DNA of 8,641 nucleotides from Alphaproteobacteria bacterium UBA5343 (GCA_002410125.1 DHQH01000093.1:19992-28632); one strand, 5' to 3'; counted from the stretch's first letter, positions 1 to 6,192 are shown. The notes: a model not told the origin generated them from the letters alone. Program-made: numbers and translations.

Positions 1-1
1 C

Positions 2-562
2 ATTCCAATTATTGTATTAGCCGAAAGACCAGATTTAAAGGCTAGTGAATTTAGATTGATAAAATCATTTAAAAATTACAAAGCTAAAAAATCAACGATA
101 TATCCATCCATCAGTATTGGTTCAACTCTTAGTTCTTCAGCTAATAATGCGGGAGATATGTTCGACTTTCCGTTCTTAATGGGGTCTATTTCACTAAATT
201 TACCATTTTTAGATTGGTATAGAGTTAAGTCTAATATCAAAATTTCTAAAAATGATTATAAAATAGCAAAACTTGACTTTGAGAGCACTTTAAATCAAGC
301 ATTAAATGAAGTTTCATATAACTATGTTGCTTATAAGAATTATAAAAAGATAAAAGATAATGCATATAAAAAACTTATAGATCAGGAAGATATTTTATCA
401 TATTACAAAACTAGATACGATAACGGTAAGATAGAGCTATCAGATTTATTAACTGCTATAAATTCTAAGAATGATTCGCAAGTCGATGTTATAAATAACA
501 CATATCAAGCTATAGTGTATGAAAATCTATTAATTAAGTCTATGGCTGGTTATTATTACTAA
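2..562 (+). CDS. TolC/NodT-family outer membrane efflux protein, C-terminal fragment (5' end outside window)
   Basis: The frame is open from the left edge of the window, so this is the last 186 residues of a longer protein (the family is usually 420-500 residues). TolC-family proteins form trimeric outer-membrane/periplasmic channels for RND or ABC efflux pumps and type I secretion. Seen in the sequence: an early LAERPDLKASEFRL segment, matching the RPD-x-AAE signature that opens the second structural repeat in NodT-type channels; then YPSISIGSTLSSS, corresponding to the FPSISLTGS strand; then SISLNLPFLDWYRVKS, corresponding to the family's LPLFDGGR turn. Next comes a long helix with regularly spaced hydrophobics, and finally YKTRYDNGKIELSDLLTA, matching the RYxxGxxxYLDVLxA motif. 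The TTG at 56 is only an internal codon. The stop lies 14 bp from the end of convergent tsaB, with no convincing terminator between them. The rest of an efflux operon would be expected upstream. The pump partner and substrate cannot be told. Confidence 0.85.
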   Translation: MPIIVLAERPDLKASEFRLIKSFKNYKAKKSTIYPSISIGSTLSSSANNAGDMFDFPFLMGSISLNLPFLDWYRVKSNIKISKNDYKIAKLDFESTLNQALNEVSYNYVAYKNYKKIKDNAYKKLIDQEDILSYYKTRYDNGKIELSDLLTAINSKNDSQVDVINNTYQAIVYENLLIKSMAGYYY

Positions 563-576
563 AAAGATATAATAGT

Positions 577-1236
577 TTATTTTCTAACCGTTGCAGCTCT
601 AAGATATAAAGGTCTAGGATAATATTTAGCCATATCTTTATCAATCTTTTCTTTATTAGCTAGATATTGTTTTTTTGCAATTTTTGCTATAGTTTCAGCT
701 TTTATAGTAATATCATCAAAATCACTACCAATTTCAATTTCATTCATAAATCTATTTTTACCATCGCCAGTAATACTATACTCATAATCAAACTCTTTGA
801 TAATATCCTTTGAAAAACCTGTTCTAGCCTTTGATAGTTCACGACCATCTTTATCAAATATTTGATAATAAAAATCTGCCCTTTTTGTTTCAATAACTAC
901 TAGATTTTTATTTTCTTTTTCTTCTAACTGTTCAAAATAAGCCTTCAAACAAGAAACCCCAATCGCAGGCTTATTCAAAGCCATAGCTAAAGATCTAGCC
1001 GTTGCTATACCAGCTCTAATTCCAGTAAAAGATCCTGGACCAACACTAACCCCAATTAAGTCAATTTCTTTTATATAAATTTTTGCACTCTTTAGGCAAT
1101 CTGCAATCTTTGGTAATAAAGCTTCGGCTTGTCCAAAAGTCATTTTCTCAAAATCACTACCAATTATAGCTTCTTTTTCATTTAATATAGAAATTGAGCA
1201 ATGGTTAGATGATATATCAAAAGCAAGTATTTTCAT
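577..1236 (-). CDS. tsaB: tRNA threonylcarbamoyladenosine (t6A37) biosynthesis protein TsaB
   Basis: TsaB is a non-catalytic ASKHA-fold paralogue of TsaD. With TsaD and the ATPase TsaE it forms the cytoplasmic complex that transfers threonylcarbamoyl from TC-AMP to A37 of ANN-decoding tRNAs. The 219-residue product has the usual family length. Seen: the N-terminal MKILAFDISSNHCSISIL strand-turn-strand (residues 1-18) of the ASKHA fold; GQAEALLPKI (35-44), corresponding to the HSE-x-LLP region; the diagnostic GVSVGPGSFTGIRAG stretch (62-76) followed by ATARSLAMAL; and a C-terminal YYPRPLYLRAATVRK tail that matches the family's P-x-PLYLR ending. The ATG is preceded on the minus strand by GAAGAAG, a weak ribosome-binding site. 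It is transcribed away from the DivL-like gene and converges on the efflux gene. No rimI-like domain is fused or adjacent on the visible side. The partner subunit gene tsaE lies about 5 kb away on the other strand. Confidence 0.95.
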   Translation of the reverse strand: MKILAFDISSNHCSISILNEKEAIIGSDFEKMTFGQAEALLPKIADCLKSAKIYIKEIDLIGVSVGPGSFTGIRAGIATARSLAMALNKPAIGVSCLKAYFEQLEEKENKNLVVIETKRADFYYQIFDKDGRELSKARTGFSKDIIKEFDYEYSITGDGKNRFMNEIEIGSDFDDITIKAETIAKIAKKQYLANKEKIDKDMAKYYPRPLYLRAATVRK

Positions 1237-1323
1237 TTTTCTTCTTCATAAGTAAATTTTAAGATTGGTTATCCACCCTTTATAATATAAACTGGGATTA
1301 AATCAAATAAATTTGTAAAAGAA
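1237..1323. promoter_or_regulatory. Divergent intergenic region tsaB / DivL-like gene with a candidate sigma70 -10 box
   Basis: This 87-bp gap must carry the promoters for both divergent genes unless the kinase gene is read from elsewhere. On the + strand a perfect TATAAT (1281-1286) sits about 37 bp before the kinase ATG. The only -35 candidate at correct spacing is a poor TTTTAA-like run near 1257-1262. On the - strand the same AT block offers a TATAAA-type -10 with a TTGATT-like -35, also weak. I see no clear operator palindrome. The call rests mainly on position and the one consensus hexamer. Confidence 0.4.
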
Positions 1324-3801
1324 ATGAAAAATAAACAACACACATATATAACTTTACTGATTTCTTTAATGCTTGTTTTTCCAAGCAAAGCTTTTGCTAT
1401 GATGATTACTAAAAGTCTTGCAACGGCAATGTATGATGCTGCACCAGAATTTTGGGTAATAGTTATAATCATTTCCGCCATCATTACCACATCATTATTA
1501 TATTTCTTAGTGCAATATTTTATTTTAAGGCGAAAAATATATTTTATAAATCGTGACAGAAACCGTTATGCAGAAACAATATTTGCTAGTAAAGACGGTT
1601 ACTTCGCATGGTTATACCCAGATACAACCGTAAACGATAAAAGAAAAACTCCAAAAGAAATCTGCTCTAGAAGATTATCCATAATTTTAGGATTAGAAAA
1701 AGGTCGAAACTCTAACTTTGAAGAAATTTTAGATGTTTTAGAAACTAAAGAAAACCGTAGTGAAGTAAGAAGATTATCTGAAAATTTAAGATTAGAAGGC
1801 TTACCTTTTGAAAAAGTCATCCATTTAGCCTCTAAAAATAAATTCATTAAAATTTTTGGAGCTAAAATTTCTGATAATGATGGCTCAGTTTATGCTGATA
1901 TGATTTGGTTTAGAGATATTACCAGCACCCAAGAAGAAATTATAAAACTCACAAACTCAATGAACTCCGCCAACAATAAAGCCAAACTGCTTGATAATTT
2001 AATTAATCATCTCCCAATTCCTGTATGGCTTAGAAATGATAAATTAGCAATCGAGCTCTGCAATAATAAATTTATAGAAACGGTTGAGGCAGATAGTAAA
2101 GAAGAAGTTTTAATTAAAAGGATAGAGCTTTTAGGAGCTGATTCTAAAGAAATAAAAATGCAATCCTCTTTTGCAAGAGCCTCAGGGCATGCTAAAAAAG
2201 GTGTTGGCTCTGCGGTTATTGGTGGACAAAGGAAAATATTTGAATATACTGAAACCCCTTTTACTAACAGTATTAATGAAGGTGAACCAAATATCAATGA
2301 TGCAGTCTATACAGCGGGCTGTGCTTTAGATATTTCAAATCTTGATGAATCCAATCGTTCAATTAGACAACATCAAGAAGCTCATACCAAATTGCTTGCC
2401 TCTCTTGGTAGTGCGGTCGCTGTATTTGGTTCTAATAAAGAGCTTTCATATTATAATGATGCTTTATTAGAGTTCTTCTTATTTGATAAAGAATATCTCG
2501 ATAGCAAACCTAAATACCAACAATTTTTAGATATATTAAGAGAAAAAAGACTCCTTCCAGAAGTTCCAGATTATCAAAAATATAAAAATCAAGAAATTGA
2601 TGCATTTTCAGCTATTATAGAAGCCAAAGAAGATATTCTATATCTCCCAAATGACAAAACAGTCAGAAGAATTAGAGCTCCTCACCCATTAGGAGGTTTG
2701 ATATTCACTTATGAAGATGTTAGCGATAGATTGTCAATTGAACGTTCATATGCCACCCTTATGGAGGTTCAAAAACAAACTTTGGATGGTATTAAGGAAG
2801 CGGTTTCTGTATTTTCTCCAAATGGTAGACTAAGTATAACCAACCAAGCCTATATTGATTTATGGAAGCTCAATAAAGCCTTTATTGATAGCTCTCCTTA
2901 TATTTCTGATTTATTAGAAAAGTATCACTCATATTTTGATACAGTCCAAGATTGGGAAGGTTTAAAAAAAGAGCTTATAGGTCATATCACCAATCGTAAC
3001 ACCAAAACCATCAGGCTACACAGAAATGATGGTATAGTGATCGATATTACTTCATCTTATCTATCGGATAATTCTATTATGGTAAATTATGTAAATGTAA
3101 CCCATGAAACCAGAATAGAAAAATCTCTCAGTAGGAGCAAAGATAATATCTCAACTACTAGCTATTTAAGATCAGAATTCATAAAAAATGTATCAGAAGA
3201 GATTAAACCATCACTTAAAACCATTTCGGGTTTTTCCAGTAAGATTCTTGACTCAAAAGAAAATCAAATGCTTCCAGAAACTAAAGAATATATTAAAGAT
3301 GTTCAATCTGTTGTCAAAAATCTTGATTTAATGATGCAAGATGTTTTTGATATTGCTCCATTTGATATAAGAAGCGATGAACCTGAATATAAAGAGCTAG
3401 ATATAACAGCAATTATTAATAATATAATTGGTTTTAATACTCAAAAAGCTAAGCAAAAAAAGATAAAAATATCATTTTCAGTAAAAGATAAAATCAACCC
3501 CATCATAGCTGATGAAAAATATCTAAAACAAATTATTTTCTATATGATTTGCTCAGCTCTTGATAATTGTGCCGATAGTAAAAAGATTAACACTGAACTA
3601 AGATTAAATGGTGACAATATAGAATTTTCAATATTTGGTATTTTAAAAGACAAAAATGCCTTAAAATCTAAAAGCCAAGAATCGGGACTAAAATTAATTC
3701 AAAGATTTGCATCTATGCAAGGTGGTAAGCTAGAAAACTCCATAGATGACGGACATAATTACTATATATACCTTTCGATTCCTTTAAAAAACACTATATA
3801 A
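1324..3801 (+). CDS. divL: DivL-like multi-PAS membrane sensor histidine-kinase homologue, probable pseudokinase
   Basis: Architecture of the 825 residues: signal-peptide-like N terminus (1-25, ending SKAFA), transmembrane helix (about 43-68), then four PAS-like regions at about 80-210, 222-335, 354-475 and 487-600. Familiar alphaproteobacterial blocks include LPIPVWLRND, AKKGVGSAVIGGQRK, RAPHPLGGLIFTYEDVSDR and TLDGIKEAVSVFSPNGRL. A degenerate histidine-kinase core follows (617-822). The H-box reads FIKNVSEEIKPSL, with Glu625 where active kinases have His and Caulobacter DivL has Tyr. The N-box asparagines are replaced (FYMICSAL, 739-746), the G1 DxG motif is absent, and only a G2-like GLKLIQRF (788-795) remains. 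Known of the family: DivL is a pseudokinase-like regulator that senses DivK~P and controls CckA/CtrA in cell-cycle and polarity control. Transfer of that role here is inferred from architecture and from the onward synteny with tsaE and addB. The start is the first ATG, with a weak AAAGAA ribosome site. Alternative: another PAS histidine kinase of the same locus that degenerated independently. Confidence 0.85.
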   Translation: MKNKQHTYITLLISLMLVFPSKAFAMMITKSLATAMYDAAPEFWVIVIIISAIITTSLLYFLVQYFILRRKIYFINRDRNRYAETIFASKDGYFAWLYPDTTVNDKRKTPKEICSRRLSIILGLEKGRNSNFEEILDVLETKENRSEVRRLSENLRLEGLPFEKVIHLASKNKFIKIFGAKISDNDGSVYADMIWFRDITSTQEEIIKLTNSMNSANNKAKLLDNLINHLPIPVWLRNDKLAIELCNNKFIETVEADSKEEVLIKRIELLGADSKEIKMQSSFARASGHAKKGVGSAVIGGQRKIFEYTETPFTNSINEGEPNINDAVYTAGCALDISNLDESNRSIRQHQEAHTKLLASLGSAVAVFGSNKELSYYNDALLEFFLFDKEYLDSKPKYQQFLDILREKRLLPEVPDYQKYKNQEIDAFSAIIEAKEDILYLPNDKTVRRIRAPHPLGGLIFTYEDVSDRLSIERSYATLMEVQKQTLDGIKEAVSVFSPNGRLSITNQAYIDLWKLNKAFIDSSPYISDLLEKYHSYFDTVQDWEGLKKELIGHITNRNTKTIRLHRNDGIVIDITSSYLSDNSIMVNYVNVTHETRIEKSLSRSKDNISTTSYLRSEFIKNVSEEIKPSLKTISGFSSKILDSKENQMLPETKEYIKDVQSVVKNLDLMMQDVFDIAPFDIRSDEPEYKELDITAIINNIIGFNTQKAKQKKIKISFSVKDKINPIIADEKYLKQIIFYMICSALDNCADSKKINTELRLNGDNIEFSIFGILKDKNALKSKSQESGLKLIQRFASMQGGKLENSIDDGHNYYIYLSIPLKNTI

Positions 3802-3820
3802 GCTTTTTCTACAGAAAAAC

Positions 3821-3850
3821 TTGACAAATTATCGTATTTTTTGTTACAAT
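3821..3850 (+). promoter_or_regulatory. Strong sigma70-type promoter for the 70-aa / 297-aa gene pair
   Basis: A perfect TTGACA -35 (3821-3826) is followed after 18 bp by TACAAT (3845-3850), five of six matches to the -10 consensus. The predicted transcription start is about 3857, leaving a leader of nearly 80 nt before the ATG at 3934. It starts only about 20 bp after the DivL-like stop codon, so the downstream genes probably have their own transcription rather than depending on read-through. A small imperfect hairpin (TTTTTC/GAAAAA, 3804-3819) lies just upstream but has no U-tract. Confidence 0.75.
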
Positions 3851-3868
3851 TAGCACCTAAGTTGTTAA

Positions 3869-3936
3869 GAATAATAGAATATTATTCATTTGCTCTTTTT
3901 CGGGGGATAGAGCATTATTCTGGGGAGAATAATATG
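3869..3936 (+). promoter_or_regulatory. Structured 5' leader: three adjacent hairpins, the last enclosing the ribosome-binding site
   Basis: Three perfect inverted repeats stand in a row between the promoter and the start codon. First, GAATAATA (3869-3876) pairs with TATTATTC (3880-3887) around a 3-nt loop. Second, TGCTCT (3891-3896) pairs with AGAGCA (3909-3914) around a 12-nt loop containing GGGGGA. Third, ATTATTCT (3914-3921) pairs with AGAATAAT (3926-3933) around a GGGG loop. The Shine-Dalgarno GGGGAG (3922-3927) lies in the last loop and stem, and the ATG follows directly. The first and third repeats share the half-site GAATAAT, so strands can swap: ATATTATTC (3879-3887) can also pair with GAATAATAT (3927-3935), covering part of the ATG. 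This could be a translational switch in RNA, or a pair of protein-binding palindromes in DNA about 45 bp apart. No known riboswitch class is recognised. Confidence 0.5.
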
Positions 3937-4146
3937 TCCGAACAAGCGTTAGAAAATGCAAATTTTCAATGGAGCCGCAAAGGCAGAAAAGTCTCTAAAT
4001 TGAGGAATGCTCAATATGGCATTCTTTCTACTAATTCGCAAGCAAGAAAAATTCTTTCAGAAAAAACTAGAAATATGAGTAGTGATATGTTGTTAGGCAA
4101 AATTCTACAGCTAAAAGAAACCGTAAAAGAAACCAAGCAATCATAA
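3934..4146 (+). CDS. Small basic protein of unknown function (70 aa)
   Basis: I do not recognise this protein. The start is placed at ATG 3934 because GGGGAG sits 6 bp upstream. The same frame stays open back to a TTG at 3841, but that codon overlaps the promoter -10 region and cannot be the start. The 70 residues are lysine- and arginine-rich, with no signal peptide, transmembrane helix or cysteine. A basic patch WSRKGRKVSKLR (13-24) near the N terminus could contact nucleic acid or acidic partners. A C-terminal stretch (about 37-65) with spaced Ile/Leu/Met could form an amphipathic helix. It is first in a likely two-gene operon: its stop is 15 bp from the next ATG, under a strong promoter with a structured leader. 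The next protein begins with an acidic region, so a physical partnership is conceivable but unproven. Confidence 0.75.
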   Translation: MSEQALENANFQWSRKGRKVSKLRNAQYGILSTNSQARKILSEKTRNMSSDMLLGKILQLKETVKETKQS

Positions 4147-4161
4147 CAACAGGAGCAATAT

Positions 4162-5055
4162 ATGCTTTTGAGAAAAAATAAGAAAGAAGAAGAAAAAAAG
4201 AAGAAAAAGCTTGATGAAGAGGGCGAAACAGATGATGAAACAGAATCGTCTCTGGCAACAGCGGATACTGATCCAATAGATGATGATGACTCATACATAC
4301 CTAATGAAGAAGGCTTTGAGAATCCAGAGCAAGATAAACACACTTATTCCAATACAGTTTCTTCAATGACGGGGCCAACTGAATATAAAGCACACAATCA
4401 TGAAATAAATGAACTTTTAGGTTTTGATGATAATCATATGTCAGATGATTTAATTAATGCATCTGTAAGAGGGCAAATTCAAGAGCATAAAAAAATGCAA
4501 GCAAAATCTATGCTTGTCAATCAAGAAAACAACAAAATAGAAGAAGCCCATAGAAAATTAAAGAACGATATGCAAAGCCAAAAAGATGCAAAAGATCTAA
4601 ATTTGAGTAATAATTTTAGAGCGACTGAAAATATATTACAAAAAAGACAGTTAACCCAAAGGTTAGCAAAAGACGATAAGAGAGAGTTGGCAGAGATTCT
4701 GGCAAAAAGTAAAGATGCTAATAATAATAATAAAATGGCAATGGAATTTTTAAGTAAAAAAATTGCCAAACAAAGAAAAGAAATAGAAAAACAAGGAGTG
4801 ATTCTAAAGCCAGCTGCTAGTGATGGTAAATTAAAAGAAAAGCCAAAAGAAAAAGAGAAATTAGATGTAATAGAAGAAGGTCTTAAAACCAATAAGATTT
4901 CTCCAAAAGAGGCCGCAGAGTTAAATAAATTAAGAGGTGTCAATAAACAAACACTTAAAAAAGAAATTGATTCTAAAGTTAAAGGTAAAAAACATAAAAC
5001 CGCCTATAAAGAGCAAATGTTAAAAAATAAGAAATTAGCAGAAAAAAACAGATAG
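4162..5055 (+). CDS. Highly charged, low-complexity coiled-coil protein of unknown function (297 aa)
   Basis: No family is recognised. A strong Shine-Dalgarno AGGAG (4151-4155) 6 bp before the ATG supports the start. Layout: a KKEEEKKKKK cluster (7-16); a strongly acidic, probably disordered segment (17-60, including an IDDDDSY patch at 39-45); a short more ordered-looking stretch with NELLGFDDNHMSDDLINA (83-100); a long Lys/Glu/Gln-rich helix-forming region (about 101-215) with heptad-like Leu/Ile/Met spacing; and a basic tail (about 222-297) rich in KEK and KGKKHK. The protein has no cysteine, no tryptophan, no signal peptide and no transmembrane segment, so it is probably cytosolic and possibly filamentous or scaffold-like. 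Codon and base use resemble the neighbours apart from the Lys/Glu bias. Apparent long frames on the opposite strand here are by-products of that bias. It is probably co-transcribed with the 70-aa gene. Confidence 0.8.
   Translation: MLLRKNKKEEEKKKKKLDEEGETDDETESSLATADTDPIDDDDSYIPNEEGFENPEQDKHTYSNTVSSMTGPTEYKAHNHEINELLGFDDNHMSDDLINASVRGQIQEHKKMQAKSMLVNQENNKIEEAHRKLKNDMQSQKDAKDLNLSNNFRATENILQKRQLTQRLAKDDKRELAEILAKSKDANNNNKMAMEFLSKKIAKQRKEIEKQGVILKPAASDGKLKEKPKEKEKLDVIEEGLKTNKISPKEAAELNKLRGVNKQTLKKEIDSKVKGKKHKTAYKEQMLKNKKLAEKNR
4719..4733 (+). repeat. Trinucleotide microsatellite (TAA)x5 within the coiled-coil gene
   Basis: Five tandem TAA units, read in frame as a run of four Asn codons (residues 187-190), lie between two predicted helical stretches. 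Because the unit is three bases, copy-number change would alter linker length without a frameshift. Confidence 0.6.
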
Positions 5056-5071
5056 CTTCTTAGTTAGTAAA

Positions 5072-5090
5072 TTACAAAAACTTTTTGTAA
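5072..5090 (+). repeat. Perfect inverted repeat after the coiled-coil gene, at best a weak terminator
   Basis: TTACAAAAA (5072-5080) and TTTTTGTAA (5082-5090) form a perfect palindrome around a single C, sitting 16 bp after the stop of the 297-aa gene. As RNA it would give an AU-rich stem of about 7 bp and a 5-nt loop. The following bases are AAACCAGCC rather than a U-tract, so intrinsic termination is doubtful. Its right arm overlaps the candidate -35 of the next gene, so it may also be an operator-like site. Confidence 0.35.
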
Positions 5091-5113
5091 AACCAGCCTT
5101 AACTATATACACT
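5085..5113 (+). promoter_or_regulatory. Candidate promoter for the membrane thermonuclease-like gene
   Basis: TTGTAA (5085-5090) and TACACT (5108-5113) have 17-bp spacing and four of six matches each to the sigma70 hexamers. They lie in the 90-bp gap before the ATG at 5146. An alternative -10, TATAAC (5113-5118), has no well-spaced -35. The gene may instead be read from the upstream promoter at 3821. Confidence 0.35.
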
Positions 5114-5145
5114 ATAACAAATATTACTTTCATTAAGGGTTTACT

Positions 5146-6192
5146 ATGTCTTTTATTAAAAAAATTATATTCATCTTGGTTGGAATGGGAATTGTTGCTT
5201 TCGGTGGTGCGGGTATAAGAGAGCAGGGAAGTGGTTTTGCCAATATTAGTGGCTTTTTAAGTCTTATCTTCGGTGGTATTATTTTATTTATCTTTGCTAA
5301 AATGGCATGGAGAGCAGTTGGTTGTATGGTTTCAATGGTTGTAATCTTAGTGGTTATTACTTTTATGCTTTATGCTGTTGGGTTGTTTAGCGATGGTATG
5401 GGTGAAGTCCCAAATAAGATTAAAAATATGATAGGTGGTGATGTAAAGAAAGAGGCAATTGAAGAGCTGCAAATAGAAAAAAAAACTAGTGAAAAGTCAA
5501 CTCCTATGGATTCCGTAATTGAGGGTGTTGAACAAGAAGAAAAAAATATACCACCCAAAATAGCTAGGCAAAGATCTCTTTCTCCAAATTTAGCTTCTAA
5601 TTCAGAAGGCTTAAGCCTAGCAGGTATTAAAAAAGTTTTTAATAATGCGGTATCAAACTCTAATCGTGGTCAAAAATTAATAAAGGCAAATTTAAACCCT
5701 GCAATGCTTCCCTCAATATATGGCTCTGTTAGGGTGATTAATGGTGATACAATCCAAGTAAATGATAAATTGGTTAGATTATTTGGTATTGATGCCCCAG
5801 AATCCAACCAATCTTGTGCTAATAAATTTGGTAGCTCTTATCACTGTGGTAAAAAAGCCGCCAAATGGCTTAAAAAATGGCTAGGAGGCAACACTATTGA
5901 ATGTAAGGTTGTTGAGCAAAATAAGCAAGGTCATATTGTTGGTATTTGTACTTACGGTCCATATGATATTGCTGCAGCATTAGTTAATGCTGGTTGGGCT
6001 GTCAGTTACGATCAATATTCAACAGTTTATAAGCCCTATGAAAACCAAGCTCAAAAAAATATGAGAGGACTTTGGCAGGGTAGATTTTATATGCCATGGG
6101 ACTGGCGAGATCAACAGAATAAAAAACCACAAATCAAGGTTTTAATGCTTAAAAAGAAAAAGAAACCAACTCCATTCTCACCAAGATTTTAG
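5146..6192 (+). CDS. Membrane-anchored Staphylococcal-nuclease-like (thermonuclease family) protein
   Basis: The 348 residues comprise three predicted transmembrane helices (about 6-23, 34-52, 57-80), a charged linker (about 83-185) and an SNase/OB-fold domain (about 192-322). With MSFIKK inside and three crossings, the nuclease domain would be periplasmic. That fits its four cysteines (224, 234, 253, 268), possibly disulphide-paired. SNase enzymes hydrolyse DNA and RNA with Ca2+. Seen: VRVINGDTI (Asp201), VRLFGIDAPES (Arg211, Asp216, Glu219), YHCGKKA, ALVNAGWA, and the closing GLWQGRFYMPWDWR. These correspond to Asp21, Arg35, Asp40 and Glu43 of S. aureus nuclease. The family's D-K/R-Y-G-R motif, which supplies catalytic Arg87, reads NKQGH (259-263), so His263 replaces that Arg. 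Activity may be reduced or altered. AAGGG lies 6 bp before the ATG. The linker contains an A9 run (5477-5485). The stop is 13 bp before tsaE, so the two may be co-transcribed. The tail (333-348) is very basic. Confidence 0.88.
   Translation: MSFIKKIIFILVGMGIVAFGGAGIREQGSGFANISGFLSLIFGGIILFIFAKMAWRAVGCMVSMVVILVVITFMLYAVGLFSDGMGEVPNKIKNMIGGDVKKEAIEELQIEKKTSEKSTPMDSVIEGVEQEEKNIPPKIARQRSLSPNLASNSEGLSLAGIKKVFNNAVSNSNRGQKLIKANLNPAMLPSIYGSVRVINGDTIQVNDKLVRLFGIDAPESNQSCANKFGSSYHCGKKAAKWLKKWLGGNTIECKVVEQNKQGHIVGICTYGPYDIAAALVNAGWAVSYDQYSTVYKPYENQAQKNMRGLWQGRFYMPWDWRDQQNKKPQIKVLMLKKKKKPTPFSPRF

Noticed and set aside
563..576. Terminator shared by the convergent efflux gene and tsaB
   Set aside because: Only 14 bp of AT-rich sequence with no GC-containing stem; any terminator would have to lie inside the genes and none stood out.
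1269..1490. Minus-strand frame opposite the signal peptide and membrane helix of the DivL-like gene
   Set aside because: It is hydrophobic only because it mirrors the hydrophobic codons of the + strand gene; it has no family likeness and lies inside a well-supported gene and its promoter gap.
3800..3822. Hairpin AAG-c-TTTTTC / GAAAAA-CTT after the DivL-like stop as a rho-independent terminator
   Set aside because: All-AT stem with a bulge and no following U-tract; its right end overlaps the -35 box.
3841..3933. N-terminal extension of the 70-aa protein to a TTG start (101 aa)
   Set aside because: The TTG and following codons overlap the -10 box and the hairpin leader; a strong SD and ATG occur at 3922-3936.
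4194..4200. In-phase slippery heptamer A AAA AAG in the coiled-coil gene as a programmed -1 frameshift site
   Set aside because: The -1 frame meets a TGA at 4212, giving only a tiny product, and I see no stimulatory structure; such heptamers are common in Lys-rich AT-rich genes.
4011..4343. Ser/Phe-rich minus-strand frames opposite the small gene and the start of the coiled-coil gene
   Set aside because: The SSSSFFFFFSSSF composition is the complement of Lys/Glu/Asp codons; no plausible ribosome site, and the + strand genes have strong Shine-Dalgarno sequences.
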